A stretch of DNA of 64,000 nt from Allobosea sp039673065 (GCF_039673065.1 NZ_JBDJKW010000012.1:1-64000); one strand, 5' to 3'. Positions 8,661-19,340 are shown, numbered from the stretch's first letter. A program made the numbers and translations. The notes: generated by a model not told the origin, from the letters alone.

Positions 8661-9902
8661 TCAGGCCGGCAGCGGCCGCGGGCTGCCGTCGGCCTCCGTC
8701 GCCTCGGGCTCCTGCGAGATCGGCGCGGTCATTGGGTCGATGATGGCGAAGGGCCGCTCCGCCATCTGCTCGGCCGGGGCACGCGCCTTGATGCGCCAGA
8801 AGGTGATCGCGGCCAGCGCCGCCGTGATCGCCGCCATGAAGTAGAGCAGCCCGTTGATGTCGAGGCGCGCCATCACCTGCGCGCCGAGGATCGGGCCCAT
8901 CGCCGAGCCGATGCCGCCGATCAGGATGAGATGGCCGCTCACCGCCACGACGCGGTCCTGCGGCATGCGGTCCAGCGCATGGGCGACGCAGACCGGATAG
9001 AGCGTCGACATGAAGCCGCCGAGCAGCGCCGCCACCGGCAGCACCGCCGCCAGCGATTTCGGCACGAGGTCGAGCGCGATCGCCGCCACCGAATAGCCGA
9101 GCGCCAGCCCGGCCAGCACGATGCGCCGGTCGCCGCGATCCGACAGCCGCCCCACCGGCACCTGCAGCGCGAAGCCGCCGAGCACCGCCACCAGCATGAA
9201 CAGCGCGATCGTCTCCTGCTGGATGGCGTTGGTCGCCATCCAGGCCGGGAAGAGCGCGTAGAAGGCGCTGGTCACCATGCCGGCGATCACCACGCCGATC
9301 ACCGAGATCGGCGCCTGGCGCACCAGCTCCATATAGGGCAGCGAGCTGTCGCCCGGCAGCGCCGGCTGCTCGGCGCGCGTGCCGCTGACCAGCACCAGCG
9401 CCAGCGCGAACAGCGCCGCGATGATGTTGAAGGGCAGGGCGCTGTCGACCTTGAGCAGGCCGATCAGCAATTGCCCGCAGGCCAGCGCCAGGAAGGTGCC
9501 GACCATGTAGATCGAGAACACCCGGCCGCGCTGCTCGGGCGCCGCCTTGCTGCTGAGCCAGCTCTCGGTGGTGATGAACAGGCCGACGCAGCCGACGCCG
9601 ATCGCCATGCGCGCCACGATCCAGCCGGCGGGCGAGACCAGGATCGGCATGGCCGAGGTGCCGATCACCACCATGCCCGCGAAGGCGGCATAGGCGCGGA
9701 TATGGCCGATGCGCCGCAGCACCCGCCCGCAGCCGACCGCGCCCAGCGTGTAGCCGATGAAATAGGCCGAGAGGATGATGCCGGTCAGCGTCGGGCCGAA
9801 ATTCTCGGTGGTCAGCCGCAGCGAGAGGAAGGTGTTGAAGAAGCCGTTGGCCAGCTGGACGAGGCTCGTGGCGATGATGAGCGTTCCGATCTGGACGGGC
9901 AC
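8661..9902 (-). CDS. MFS transporter (YcaD-like)
   Basis: About 413 residues with twelve hydrophobic segments, the size of a major facilitator. The loop between helices 2 and 3 has the MFS motif A variant GCGRVLRRIGH, and the central loop contains GRLSDRGDRR. It resembles the YcaD subgroup of putative permeases. I took the GTG at 9902 because the next in-frame residues form the first membrane helix; a TTG three codons earlier is also possible, and the much longer upstream extension is a low-complexity GC-rich read-through. The substrate is unknown. Confidence 0.85.
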   Translation of the reverse strand: MPVQIGTLIIATSLVQLANGFFNTFLSLRLTTENFGPTLTGIILSAYFIGYTLGAVGCGRVLRRIGHIRAYAAFAGMVVIGTSAMPILVSPAGWIVARMAIGVGCVGLFITTESWLSSKAAPEQRGRVFSIYMVGTFLALACGQLLIGLLKVDSALPFNIIAALFALALVLVSGTRAEQPALPGDSSLPYMELVRQAPISVIGVVIAGMVTSAFYALFPAWMATNAIQQETIALFMLVAVLGGFALQVPVGRLSDRGDRRIVLAGLALGYSVAAIALDLVPKSLAAVLPVAALLGGFMSTLYPVCVAHALDRMPQDRVVAVSGHLILIGGIGSAMGPILGAQVMARLDINGLLYFMAAITAALAAITFWRIKARAPAEQMAERPFAIIDPMTAPISQEPEATEADGSPRPLPA

Positions 9903-10098
9903 GGCTGGCAAGACTCCCGGGAGGCTGTGGACCGGCCGTGCGAGCGGGGCAGGCTCGCCGGATCGAACCGGTCTGGGGACTAAGGCCGGACGGCCGCGGG
10001 CGCATCGCGATGCGGCGGCGAGTCGGCGGTTGGCCGCCCAAGGAGGCCTGCGATTGTGATCTGCCGATGGCGGCTTACCATTTTCCGAACCGCTTGCG

Positions 10099-11280
10099 TC
10101 ACTCCGCCGCCTTGAGGCGGGTCGCGGCGGCGAAATCCGGCGCCGGCGGCGCGGCCGGCTCGTCGAAGTCGAGCGCGCCGATCCGCTCGGCCCGGCCGGT
10201 GACCTTCCCGGCCGAGGTGCGGATCTGGGCGACGTCGTCCTGCGCCTGGCGGAAATGGCCATCGAGCTTTTCGACGCGCTCGCCGAGCCGGCGGACATCG
10301 TCGAGCAGCCGGCCGACCTCGGTCTGGATGACGCGGGCCTCCTCGCGCATGCGGGCGTCGCGCACCAGCGACTGCATCAGCTGGATCGCCAGCGCCAGCA
10401 GCGAGGGCGAGACGATCATCACCCGGGCCCGGTGGGCGCGCTGGACGATGTCGGCGAAATGCTCGTGCAGGTCGGCGTGGATCGCTTCCGAGGGCACGAA
10501 GAGCAGCGCCATCTCCTGCGTCTCGCCGGGTAGGAGATAGCGCTCGGCGATGTCCTTCACATGCTGGCCGACATCGCCGCGCACCCGCGCGGCTGCGGCC
10601 TTGCGCGCCTCCTCGCCGCGCGCCTCGCGCAAGGCGGTGAAGCTCTCCAGCGGGAACTTGGCGTCGATCACCAGGCCGCGCCCGTCGCCCGGCAGGGTGA
10701 CGACGCAGTCCGGCCGGCGCCCGTTCGAGAGCGTCGCCTGGAAGGCGTAGAGGCTCGCCGGCAGCCCGTCGCGGACGATCGCCTCCATCCGGCCCTGGCC
10801 ATAGGCGCCGCGCGCCTGCTTGTTGGCGAGCACGTCGCGCAGCGTCACCACCTCGCCGGTCAGGTCGGTGAGGTTCTTCTGCGCCGCGTCGATCACGGCG
10901 AGCCGCTCCTGCAGGCGCCCCAGCGTCTCGCCGGTCTGGCGCACATTCTGCTCCAGCCCGCTGCCGACCTGCTGGCGCAACCCGTCCATCCGGTCGGCGA
11001 CGAAGCGGGCGAGGTCGCCCTGCCGGGTCGAGAGGATTTCGGCCATGGTCTGCATCCGGCCGGTCAGCTCGGCCTGGAGCCGGTTCATCTCGGCGATCTT
11101 GTCGTCCATCTCGCGGGCGCGCTCGGCCTGCGCCGCAGCCTCGGCCGCGCGGCGCCGCCCGCCCCGCCAGGCGAGCAGCAGCGCCAGCGCCGGCAGCAGC
11201 AGGGCGAGCACGCCTGCGGCCAGCGCGAACGTCGCCCAGCTCACGGGGCGCTCCAGCAGGGTGAAGGCGATCTGGTCCAT
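10099..11280 (-). CDS. rmuC: DNA recombination protein RmuC
   Basis: 393 residues: an N-terminal membrane helix (about residues 15-40), a coiled-coil region, then the RmuC domain with its conserved DAKFPLESF and LLFVPSEAIHADLHEHF blocks, followed by another coiled coil. RmuC limits recombination-associated inversions and is predicted to be nuclease-like. The ATG at 11280 starts MDQIAFTLLERPVSW directly before the membrane helix; an earlier ATG at 11349 lacks supporting features. It is divergent from def. Confidence 0.93.
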   Translation of the reverse strand: MDQIAFTLLERPVSWATFALAAGVLALLLPALALLLAWRGGRRRAAEAAAQAERAREMDDKIAEMNRLQAELTGRMQTMAEILSTRQGDLARFVADRMDGLRQQVGSGLEQNVRQTGETLGRLQERLAVIDAAQKNLTDLTGEVVTLRDVLANKQARGAYGQGRMEAIVRDGLPASLYAFQATLSNGRRPDCVVTLPGDGRGLVIDAKFPLESFTALREARGEEARKAAAARVRGDVGQHVKDIAERYLLPGETQEMALLFVPSEAIHADLHEHFADIVQRAHRARVMIVSPSLLALAIQLMQSLVRDARMREEARVIQTEVGRLLDDVRRLGERVEKLDGHFRQAQDDVAQIRTSAGKVTGRAERIGALDFDEPAAPPAPDFAAATRLKAAE

Positions 11281-11410
11281 CCGCGCATCCTGCCACGAAA
11301 CCGGGCGTCGATCCAGAACGTATGGGGAACGGTTTGACCGTGCCGTCACAAGCGCTTATGTCGCGGGGCAAGTGCCCGACACGCTCCAGAAAGCCCGCCA
11401 GAGCCCCGCC

Positions 11411-11944
11411 ATGGCCATCCGTCCCCTCGTCATCCTGCCCGATGCCCTCCTGCGCAAGCCGTCGGAGCCGATCGGCGAGATCACCCCCGCCATCCGCGCG
11501 CTGGCGCAGGACATGCTGGACACCATGTACGACGCGCCCGGCATCGGGCTCGCCGCGGTGCAGATCGGCGAGATGGTGCGTCTCGTCACCATTGACATCT
11601 CGAAGAAGAGCGAGGACGACGAGGAGACGCCGAAGGCGCCGATGGTCTTCGTCAATCCGGAGATCGTCTGGGCCTCGGACGAACTGAACGTCCACGAGGA
11701 GGGCTGCCTCTCGATCCCCGACTACTATGAGGAGGTCGAGCGCCCGGCGCGGGTGCGGGTGCGCTATCGCGATCTCGACGGCGCGGCCCAGGAGATCGAG
11801 GCCGACGGCATCCTCGCCACCTGCCTCCAGCACGAGATCGACCATCTCGAGGGCGTGCTGTTCATCGACCATCTCTCGCGGCTCAAGCGCGAGCGCGTCA
11901 CCAAGCGCTTCGCCAAGCAGGCCAGGCGGGAGAGCGCGGCCTGA
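11411..11944 (+). CDS. def: Peptide deformylase
   Basis: A 177-residue metalloenzyme that removes the N-formyl group from nascent proteins. All three motifs are present: GIGLAAVQ (44-51), EGCLSIP (97-103, metal Cys 99) and HEIDH (141-145, metal His and catalytic Glu). The long upstream open frame is spurious; the ATG at 11411 gives the standard MAIRPLV start. It is followed 19 bases later by fmt, its functional partner, and then by truA. Confidence 0.97.
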   Translation: MAIRPLVILPDALLRKPSEPIGEITPAIRALAQDMLDTMYDAPGIGLAAVQIGEMVRLVTIDISKKSEDDEETPKAPMVFVNPEIVWASDELNVHEEGCLSIPDYYEEVERPARVRVRYRDLDGAAQEIEADGILATCLQHEIDHLEGVLFIDHLSRLKRERVTKRFAKQARRESAA

Positions 11945-11963
11945 CCGGCCGGAGCCTGATGTC

Positions 11964-12893
11964 ATGAGTTTGCGCGTCATCTTCATGGGCACGCCGGATT
12001 TCGCCGTGCCCACCCTCACCGAGATCATCGGCCAGGGCCACGAGGTCGTCTCGGTCTACACGCGTCCGCCGGCCCCGGCCGGGCGCGGCATGGATCTGCG
12101 GCTCTCGCCGGTCCACGTCACCGCCGAGCGCTTCGGCATCCCGGTCTTCACGCCGCGCTCGCTGAAAGGCGAGGAGGCGGCCGCGATCATGGCGACGCAT
12201 GGCGCCGATGTCGCGGTGGTGGTCGCCTACGGGCTGATCCTGCCGCAGGCGATCCTCGACCTGCCGGAGCTCGGCTGCCTCAACCTGCACGCCTCGCTGC
12301 TGCCGCGCTGGCGCGGCGCCGCGCCGATCCAGCGCGCCATCATGGCCGGCGACGCCGAGACCGGCGTCTGCGTCATGAAGATGGAGGCCGGGCTCGATAC
12401 CGGCCCGGTCGGCATGGTCGAGCGGTTGCCCATCGACAGCGACGCCACCGCCGGCGAGATGCACGACCGGCTGGCCGGCCTCGGCGCCGACCTGATGGTG
12501 CGTGCGCTGGCGGCGCTCGGCCGCGGCGGCCTGCGCTTCACGCCGCAGGCGGAGGAGGGCGTCACCTATGCCAGCAAGATCGGCAATGACGAGGCGCGGC
12601 TGAGCTGGAACCGGCCGGCGCAGCAGGTCCACGATCTGGTGCGCGGCCTGTCGCCCTTCCCGGGCGCCTTCGTCGAGGTCGATCTCGGCAAGGGGCCGGA
12701 GCGGCTGAAGCTCCTGCGCACCGCGCGCGCCGGCGGCGCGGCCGAGCCCGGCACGCTGCTCGACGACGAGGGCACGGTCGCCTGCGCGGTCGGGGCGGTG
12801 AAGCTGCTGCAGGTGCAGCGCGCCGGGCGCGGCCCGGTCAGCGGCGCCGAGTTCCTGCGCGGCGCCCGGCTTTCGGCCGGCGCGAAGCTCTGA
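11964..12893 (+). CDS. fmt: Methionyl-tRNA formyltransferase
   Basis: A 309-residue enzyme that formylates initiator Met-tRNA using 10-formyl-tetrahydrofolate. Catalytic block NLHASLLPRWRGAAPIQ at 107-123 (Asn, His) and GLDTGP at 143-148 (catalytic Asp), with a C-terminal OB-like tRNA-binding domain from about residue 205. GGAG lies 9 bases before the ATG at 11964. Forms a def-fmt-truA operon. Confidence 0.97.
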   Translation: MSLRVIFMGTPDFAVPTLTEIIGQGHEVVSVYTRPPAPAGRGMDLRLSPVHVTAERFGIPVFTPRSLKGEEAAAIMATHGADVAVVVAYGLILPQAILDLPELGCLNLHASLLPRWRGAAPIQRAIMAGDAETGVCVMKMEAGLDTGPVGMVERLPIDSDATAGEMHDRLAGLGADLMVRALAALGRGGLRFTPQAEEGVTYASKIGNDEARLSWNRPAQQVHDLVRGLSPFPGAFVEVDLGKGPERLKLLRTARAGGAAEPGTLLDDEGTVACAVGAVKLLQVQRAGRGPVSGAEFLRGARLSAGAKL

Positions 12894-12897
12894 CGCG

Positions 12898-13635
12898 ATG
12901 CCGCGCTACAAGCTCGTCATCGAATATGACGGCACCCCCTTCTCGGGCTGGCAGCGCCAGGCCAACGCGAATTCGGTGCAGCAGAGCGTCGAGGAGGCGG
13001 TCGAGGCCTTCTGCGGCCATCCCGTGCGCCTGCACTGCGCCGGCCGCACCGATGCCGGCGTCCACGCCACCCATCAGGTCGCCCATGTCGACCTCGCCCG
13101 CGACTGGCGCACCGACGTGGTGCGCGACGCCAGCAATGCGCGGCTGAAGCGCCTGCCCGTGGCGGTGCTGTCGGCGGAGGCCGTGCCCGAGAGCTTCGAC
13201 GCCCGCATCTCGGCGACGCGGCGCCATTACGTCTACCGCATCCTCGACCGGCGGGCGCAGCCCGCGCTCGATGTCGACCGCGTCTGGCACGTGCCGGTGC
13301 GGCTCGACCACGAGGCGATGGACCGGGCCGCCAAGGCGCTGCTCGGCCATCACGACTTCACCACCTTCCGCGCCGCCGAATGCCAGGCCAACGGGCCGAT
13401 GCGCACGCTCGACCGGCTCGACGTCCGGCGCGAGGGCCAGGAGGTGGTGGTGTACGCCCATGCCCGCTCCTTCCTGCACCATCAGGTCCGCTCCATGGTC
13501 GGCTGCCTGAAGATGGTCGGGATGAAGCGCTGGCACGAGCGGCGGGTCGGCGAGGTGCTGGCGGCGCGCGACCGGGCGCAATGCGCCGCGCTGGCGCCCT
13601 CCTGCGGCCTCTACCTCGCCGGCGTGGACTACTGA
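12898..13635 (+). CDS. truA: tRNA pseudouridine(38-40) synthase TruA
   Basis: 245 residues, starting 4 bases after the fmt stop. The catalytic Asp is residue 52 in GRTDAGVHA. Other family signatures are EYDGTPFSGWQRQ at the N-terminus and FLHHQVRSMVG near the C-terminus. It isomerises uridines 38-40 in the tRNA anticodon stem. Converges on the membrane-protein gene with about 10 bases between. Confidence 0.97.
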   Translation: MPRYKLVIEYDGTPFSGWQRQANANSVQQSVEEAVEAFCGHPVRLHCAGRTDAGVHATHQVAHVDLARDWRTDVVRDASNARLKRLPVAVLSAEAVPESFDARISATRRHYVYRILDRRAQPALDVDRVWHVPVRLDHEAMDRAAKALLGHHDFTTFRAAECQANGPMRTLDRLDVRREGQEVVVYAHARSFLHHQVRSMVGCLKMVGMKRWHERRVGEVLAARDRAQCAALAPSCGLYLAGVDY

Positions 13636-13645
13636 CGGCGCGCGC

Positions 13646-14233
13646 TCAGAAGGCGGCCAGCCCGAAGGTCCTCAGCACCGCGTAGTCGGCGAGCGCGCTG
13701 GCGCAGGCGATCGCCGCGGCGATGCCGTTGCCGCCGCCGAAGGCGGCGCGTGCCACGCAATAGCGCAGCCGCAGCACGATCGCGGCGAAGCCGAGGCTCT
13801 GGAACATCGCGATCTGCGGATTGGACCAGCCGATCGCGAACACCGCCGCCGGCACCGCCATCAATCCCGCCGCGAGCACGCCCGACCAGTTCCAGGCGAT
13901 GACGAAGCCGGTGAAGCGCGGATCGCGCCGCATGGCCGGCGCCAGGGCAAGGAGCAGCAGGGGAACCGCCAGGATGGTCGCCAGCTGCGCGCCGGCGACC
14001 GAGGCCGCCAGCATCGGCGCGGCGAACAGGTTCTCGCCGTCGGGCAGATGCGCCAGCAGGCGCTGCGCCGCCAGGGTCGGGATCATCGCTGGCACCGTCA
14101 GCAGCAGTGCCGCATAGGACGACCAGAAGCCCTGGCGGGAGAGGTCGAAGCCGGGCAGGGCCTGGCTCTCGGCGCGCAGCAGGCGCCAGGAGGCCCGCAG
14201 CGACCGTGTCACGTCATCGGCAGCAAGCCGCAT
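13646..14233 (-). CDS. Conserved hypothetical integral membrane protein
   Basis: 195 residues with about five hydrophobic segments (for example SSYAALLLTVPAMIPTLAA and GVLAAGLMAVPAAVFAIGW) and a short charged N-terminus. GGAGGG lies just before the ATG at 14233. I do not recognise a motif that fixes a function; its length and arrangement resemble small YIP1-like membrane proteins. It sits between truA and dapE, a place where rhizobial genomes often carry an unnamed membrane protein. Confidence 0.75.
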   Translation of the reverse strand: MRLAADDVTRSLRASWRLLRAESQALPGFDLSRQGFWSSYAALLLTVPAMIPTLAAQRLLAHLPDGENLFAAPMLAASVAGAQLATILAVPLLLLALAPAMRRDPRFTGFVIAWNWSGVLAAGLMAVPAAVFAIGWSNPQIAMFQSLGFAAIVLRLRYCVARAAFGGGNGIAAAIACASALADYAVLRTFGLAAF

Positions 14234-14302
14234 GGTCCGGCCCTCCGCAGCTCATCACATTAGACTTTCGTCTAAACACTGAAGGCTGCGAAAGCGTTCC
14301 GG

Positions 14303-15496
14303 TCAAGCCCCGCCGGCTGCGGCGAAGTAGTCGTCGAGCAGGCGGGCGGTGATCTTCTCCAGCGTGACGAGGTCGGCGACGGCGACCTGCTCGTCGACCT
14401 TGTGCATGGTCTGGCCGACCACGCCGAACTCCACCACCGGGCAGTAGCTTTTGATGAAGCGCGCATCCGAGGTGCCGCCGGTGGTCGAGAGCGCCGGCGT
14501 GCGCCCGGTCTCGGCCGCGACCGCGCGCGACAGCATCGCCACGAACGGGCCGGGCTCGGTCAGGAAGGCCACGGCGTTGGTCGGCTGGAAGGCGACCTCG
14601 TACTGCACCTCGTTGCCGGCCGCCTCGCGCAGGCGCCGCTCGATCTCGGCGGCGAGCGTCTCCGGCGTCCAGAGATCGTTGAAGCGGATGTTGAACACCG
14701 CCTTCGCCTGGGCCGGTACGACATTGCTGGCCGGGTTGCCGACATCGAGCGTCGTCACCTCGAGATTGCTCGGGTCGAAATGCGTGGTGCCGGCGTCGAG
14801 CGGCGTCGCCTCCAGTCCGGCGAGCAGCCGCACCATGCCGCGGATCGGGTTGCGGGCGAGATGCGGGTAGCCGACATGGCCCTGCACGCCCTGCACCAGG
14901 ATGCTGCCCGTCAGCGAGCCGCGCCGGCCGATCTTGATCATGTCGCCCATGGCGTTCGGATTGGTCGGCTCGCCGAGCAGGCAATGGTCGAAGCGCTCGC
15001 CGCGCGCCTTGGCCCAGGCCAGCAGCTTCACCGTGCCGTTGACCGCCGGCCCCTCCTCGTCGCCGGTGATCAGGAAGGCGATCGAGCCCGGTGCGTCGGG
15101 CGCGGCGCGGCGATGGCGGATCGCGGCGGCGACCATGGCGGCGAGCCCGCCCTTCATGTCGCAGGCGCCGCGGCCGTGCAGCACGCCGTCGGCGATCTCG
15201 CCGCCGAACGGGTCGCGGCTCCACGCCGCCGGGTCGCCGGGCGGCACCACGTCGGTGTGGCCGGCGATCGCGAAGACCGGGCCTTGCGTGCCGATGCGGG
15301 CATAGAGGTTCTCGACGTCCGGCATGCCGGGCTCGGAGAAGACCGGGCGTTCCACCGTGAAGCCCTCGGCGGCGAGCACGCGCTCCAGCAGCGAAAGCGC
15401 CCCGCCTTCCGCCGGCGTCACGGAGGGGCAGCGGACCAGCGCCTGGGCGAGGGCGACGGGATCGGCGGGATCGAAGGGCAGGGCTTGCATCGTCAT
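14303..15496 (-). CDS. dapE: Succinyl-diaminopimelate desuccinylase
   Basis: A 397-residue M20 peptidase-family enzyme of lysine/diaminopimelate synthesis, cleaving N-succinyl-LL-DAP. Metal and catalytic motifs visible: GHTDVVPPGD, GRGACDMKGG and the catalytic Glu pair in TGDEEGPAVNGT; the C-terminal metal His is in the KSYCPVVEFGVVGQTMHKVDE region. Starts with ATG overlapping the upstream DUF805 stop by 4 bases, so the two are translationally coupled. Confidence 0.96.
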   Translation of the reverse strand: MTMQALPFDPADPVALAQALVRCPSVTPAEGGALSLLERVLAAEGFTVERPVFSEPGMPDVENLYARIGTQGPVFAIAGHTDVVPPGDPAAWSRDPFGGEIADGVLHGRGACDMKGGLAAMVAAAIRHRRAAPDAPGSIAFLITGDEEGPAVNGTVKLLAWAKARGERFDHCLLGEPTNPNAMGDMIKIGRRGSLTGSILVQGVQGHVGYPHLARNPIRGMVRLLAGLEATPLDAGTTHFDPSNLEVTTLDVGNPASNVVPAQAKAVFNIRFNDLWTPETLAAEIERRLREAAGNEVQYEVAFQPTNAVAFLTEPGPFVAMLSRAVAAETGRTPALSTTGGTSDARFIKSYCPVVEFGVVGQTMHKVDEQVAVADLVTLEKITARLLDDYFAAAGGA

Positions 15497-15927
15497 CGCA
15501 CCGGTTTAGCAGCGGGCGCCGCCGGCGCAACGCCCGCGGCCGCCGGCCCGGGCTTCCCGGGCAGCAGGCCGAGATCGACCAGCGCCACCAGCCAGAGCGC
15601 GAGGCTGGCGAGGCCATAGCCCTCCTCCGGGAAGACGCGCCCGGCGAGGCCGAGCAGGACGATCCCGACGACCATCAGCATGCCGTAGAGCGGCGAGCGC
15701 CCGCGGTCGATCGCGCGCCGCGCCGCCAGCAGCGACCAGGGCAGGATGGCGAGGCTCTCGGCGAAGGCGGGCACGTCGGCCCCGAACGGGAGCAGATCCT
15801 CCGGCAGGTGCTTCAGCGCCAGCACGACGAGTGCCACCAGCAGGCTGCCGAGCCAGAAGCCGGCGCGGCCGAGCGGGCCTTCGAGCGCGGCGAGGTCGCG
15901 GATGGACTGCATGGCTTCGGCTCGCAT
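15493..15927 (-). CDS. DUF805-like small membrane protein
   Basis: 144 residues with about four membrane segments. The N-terminal GPLGRAGFWLG and central AARRAIDRGRSPLYG recall the G-R-x-x-FW and RRLHDxGRS motifs of DUF805 (YhaH-like) proteins, whose role is unknown. A Pro/Ala-rich tail ends the protein. An ATG five codons in (15912, MQSIRDL) is an alternative start. It overlaps dapE by 4 bases and heads that operon. Confidence 0.75.
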   Translation of the reverse strand: MRAEAMQSIRDLAALEGPLGRAGFWLGSLLVALVVLALKHLPEDLLPFGADVPAFAESLAILPWSLLAARRAIDRGRSPLYGMLMVVGIVLLGLAGRVFPEEGYGLASLALWLVALVDLGLLPGKPGPAAAGVAPAAPAAKPVR

Positions 15928-16134
15928 CCTCGGCCGGGCGTGGTGGTTGGGCCCCTTGTCGCATGCGCGGGCCTGCCGGCGAAGATCGTGGTGAAGGAAG
16001 GGTTAACGCTACGCCGCGAGGAAATCGCGCCGCAAACCCCCGCCTGCCGCGCCGCGAGCCCAGAAAAGGCTTGTGCGGCGGGAACCGCGTCGCTAGCTGG
16101 CGGGAGCGCTATTCACGGAAGTCCTTAAACCGCC

Positions 16135-16749
16135 ATGACCATCCGTCTGCACCGCGGCGACCTGCCCGCCGACTACGATCCGGGCCCGGTTCTCGCCATC
16201 GACACCGAGACGCTCGGCCTCAACCCGCAGCGCGACCGGCTCTGCGTGGTGCAGCTCTCGCGCGGCGACGGCTCGGCCGATGTGGTGCAGATCCCGAAGG
16301 ACGCGCCGCCGCCGCCCAATCTCTGCCGCATCCTCGCCGATCCGGCGGTGCTGAAGCTGTTCCACTTCGCCCGCTTTGACATCGCGGCGCTGAACAAGGC
16401 CTTCGGCGTGGTCACCGCCCCGGTCTACTGCACCAAGATCGCCTCGAAGCTGGTGCGCACCTACACCGACCGCCACGGGCTCAAGGACCTTGTGCGCGAG
16501 CTGCTCGGCGTCGAACTCTCCAAGCAGCAGCAATCCTCCGACTGGGGAGCCGACACGCTGACCGAGGCGCAGCTCGGCTACGCCGCCTCCGACGTGCTGC
16601 ACCTGCACGCGCTGAAAGCCAGGCTCGACGTGCTGCTCGCCCGCGAGCAGCGCAGCCATCTCGCCAAGGCCTGCTTCGACTTCCTGCCCGTGCGGGCCGA
16701 GCTCGACCTCGCCGGCTGGCCCGAGGTCGACATCTTCGCACATACCTAG
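16135..16749 (+). CDS. RNase D-like 3'-5' exonuclease (DEDDy)
   Basis: 204 residues, only the exonuclease domain; the HRDC domains of classical RNase D (about 375 residues) are absent. Exo I DTET (23-26), Exo II with HFARFDIAAL, and Exo III YAASDVLHL give the DEDDy set. Such single-domain proteins are usually annotated ribonuclease D in rhizobia and precede lptC, as here. The precise RNA or DNA substrate is not known. Confidence 0.9.
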   Translation: MTIRLHRGDLPADYDPGPVLAIDTETLGLNPQRDRLCVVQLSRGDGSADVVQIPKDAPPPPNLCRILADPAVLKLFHFARFDIAALNKAFGVVTAPVYCTKIASKLVRTYTDRHGLKDLVRELLGVELSKQQQSSDWGADTLTEAQLGYAASDVLHLHALKARLDVLLAREQRSHLAKACFDFLPVRAELDLAGWPEVDIFAHT

Positions 16750-16866
16750 ATTTGATGTATTCCAGCCCGCGCACCCTCCGCGCGGCCGGTCGGGCGGCGG
16801 CGCGGCGATGAGCCTGCGCGCCGCGCCGACATCAAAAAGCCGCCTGTGGTTGGCATTGGGCGGGAC

Positions 16867-17622
16867 ATGACCTTGGCGACGACATCACCGGACGCAGGCC
16901 CGACGAGGCAGGACAAGGCGCGGCGCGCCGCCTTCCGCTCGGCCCGGCGCCATTCCGGCGTGGTGCGCTGGCTGCGCCGCGCCATCCCGATCGGCGCCGG
17001 CCTCGCCGTGATCGCCCTGGTGGCGACGCCCTTCCTGCGCCCGCTCGGCAAGATGGAGCAGGTCTCGCTCGGCTCCGTCGGGGTGTCCGGCGGCAAGGTC
17101 GTGATGGAGGCGCCCAAGCTCGCCGGCTATCGCAAGGACAACAGCCCCTACGAGGTCACGGCCAAGTCGGCGCTGCAGGACATCCGCAACCCGACGCAGA
17201 TCGAGCTGGTCGAGATGATCGCCCGCATCCAGATGAAGTCGGAGGAGGGCTGGGTCACGGTCAACGCCCGCAGCGGCCTGTTCGAGCAGCAGAAGGAGCG
17301 GCTCAAGCTGGTCGACGATGTCAGGATCCGCACCGAGTCGGGCTATGACGTGCGCATGCGCGCCGCCGATGTCGACTTCAAGGCCGGCACCGTCAATTCG
17401 CGCGAGCCGGTGACCGTCAATCTCGGCACCACCACCGTCGACGCCAACACGCTCGACGTGAAGGACAATGGCGCGCTGATCACCTTCGAGGGCAATGTCC
17501 ACGTGCTGATCCAGAACGCCCCGGCCGGCAGCCTGGCCGGCCCGCAGCGCGAAGGCAGCACCCCGCGCCTCGACCTGTTGAAGCCGGGGGTGGCGAACGA
17601 GGCCCGGGCAGGGCAGAATTGA
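16867..17622 (+). CDS. lptC: LPS export ABC transporter periplasmic protein LptC
   Basis: About 251 residues: a basic N-terminus, one membrane anchor (AIPIGAGLAVIALVATPF), then a periplasmic beta-jellyroll with the repeated pattern ending in TFEGNVHVLI. LptC hands lipopolysaccharide from LptBFG to LptA. The ATG at 16867 is chosen over a GTG at 16846 seven codons earlier; neither has a strong ribosome site. Operon: lptC-lptA-lptB. Confidence 0.9.
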   Translation: MTLATTSPDAGPTRQDKARRAAFRSARRHSGVVRWLRRAIPIGAGLAVIALVATPFLRPLGKMEQVSLGSVGVSGGKVVMEAPKLAGYRKDNSPYEVTAKSALQDIRNPTQIELVEMIARIQMKSEEGWVTVNARSGLFEQQKERLKLVDDVRIRTESGYDVRMRAADVDFKAGTVNSREPVTVNLGTTTVDANTLDVKDNGALITFEGNVHVLIQNAPAGSLAGPQREGSTPRLDLLKPGVANEARAGQN

Positions 17623-17665
17623 GATGACGGCGCGGACGGCCCGGGCCCGGAAGGACAAACAAGGC

Positions 17666-18337
17666 ATGCGCATGACCCCCTACCGTCTCGTGCTCGCGGC
17701 GGCGCTGGCCGTGGCGCCCGCCGCGGTGGCGCTGGCGCAGCAGCCGGCCAAGCCCGCGACAGCCAAGCCGCGCGGCGGCGGCGCCGGCTCGCCCTTCTCC
17801 GGGCTGGGCGGGGACAGCAAGGAGCCGATCAAGATCGACGCCAACAAGCTCGACGTGCTCGACAAGGACAACAAGGCGATCTTCTCGGGCAATGTCGTCG
17901 CGGTGCAGGGCGAGACCACGGTGCGCTGCTCGGTCATGACGGTGTTCTACGAGGGCCGCGGCCGCAACGGCGCCGGCGGCGAGGCCAAGCGCCCGGCGAC
18001 GCCCGCCCCGCAGGCGCAGGGCCAGGGCCAGTCCAACGACGGCGCGATCAAGCGCATCGAGTGCACCGGGCCGGTCACGGTGGTCTCCAAGACCCAGGCG
18101 GCGACCTCCGACAACGCCGTGTTCGACCGCTCGACCAACAAGGTCATCATGACCGGCAATGTCGCGCTGAACGACGGGCCCAACATCACCCGCGGCGAGC
18201 GGCTGGTCTACGACACGCAGACCGGCATCGCCAATGTCGAGACCAAGCCCGGCGGCCGCGTGCAGGGCTTCTTCGTGCCGAGCTCGGGCGAGCAGGGCAA
18301 GGAGACCGGCAAGCCGGCCCCGAAGCCGACCAACTGA
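17666..18337 (+). CDS. lptA: Lipopolysaccharide transport periplasmic protein LptA
   Basis: About 223 residues: a cleavable signal peptide (hydrophobic stretch ending AVALAQQ) followed by an OstA/LptA domain with IKIDANKLDVLDKDNKAIFSGNV and NKVIMTGNVALN strands. LptA forms the periplasmic bridge for LPS. An insert of Gly/Ala/Pro/Gln-rich sequence near residues 100-125 is unusual compared with E. coli. ATG 17666 directly precedes the signal; an earlier in-frame ATG at 17624 adds a charged segment without a role. Between lptC and lptB. Confidence 0.93.
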   Translation: MRMTPYRLVLAAALAVAPAAVALAQQPAKPATAKPRGGGAGSPFSGLGGDSKEPIKIDANKLDVLDKDNKAIFSGNVVAVQGETTVRCSVMTVFYEGRGRNGAGGEAKRPATPAPQAQGQGQSNDGAIKRIECTGPVTVVSKTQAATSDNAVFDRSTNKVIMTGNVALNDGPNITRGERLVYDTQTGIANVETKPGGRVQGFFVPSSGEQGKETGKPAPKPTN

Positions 18338-18458
18338 CGGCGCGCCCGCGCCGCCTTCCCCGTTCCGGGCGTCGCCAGCCCGGCATCCCCTCCCCAGGAG
18401 AGCTGCCCGCCAGCTCGTTCCGGAAGCCAGCAGCCGCCTCGTGAGCTCCTCTCCCCAC

Positions 18459-19340
<882 letters not shown>
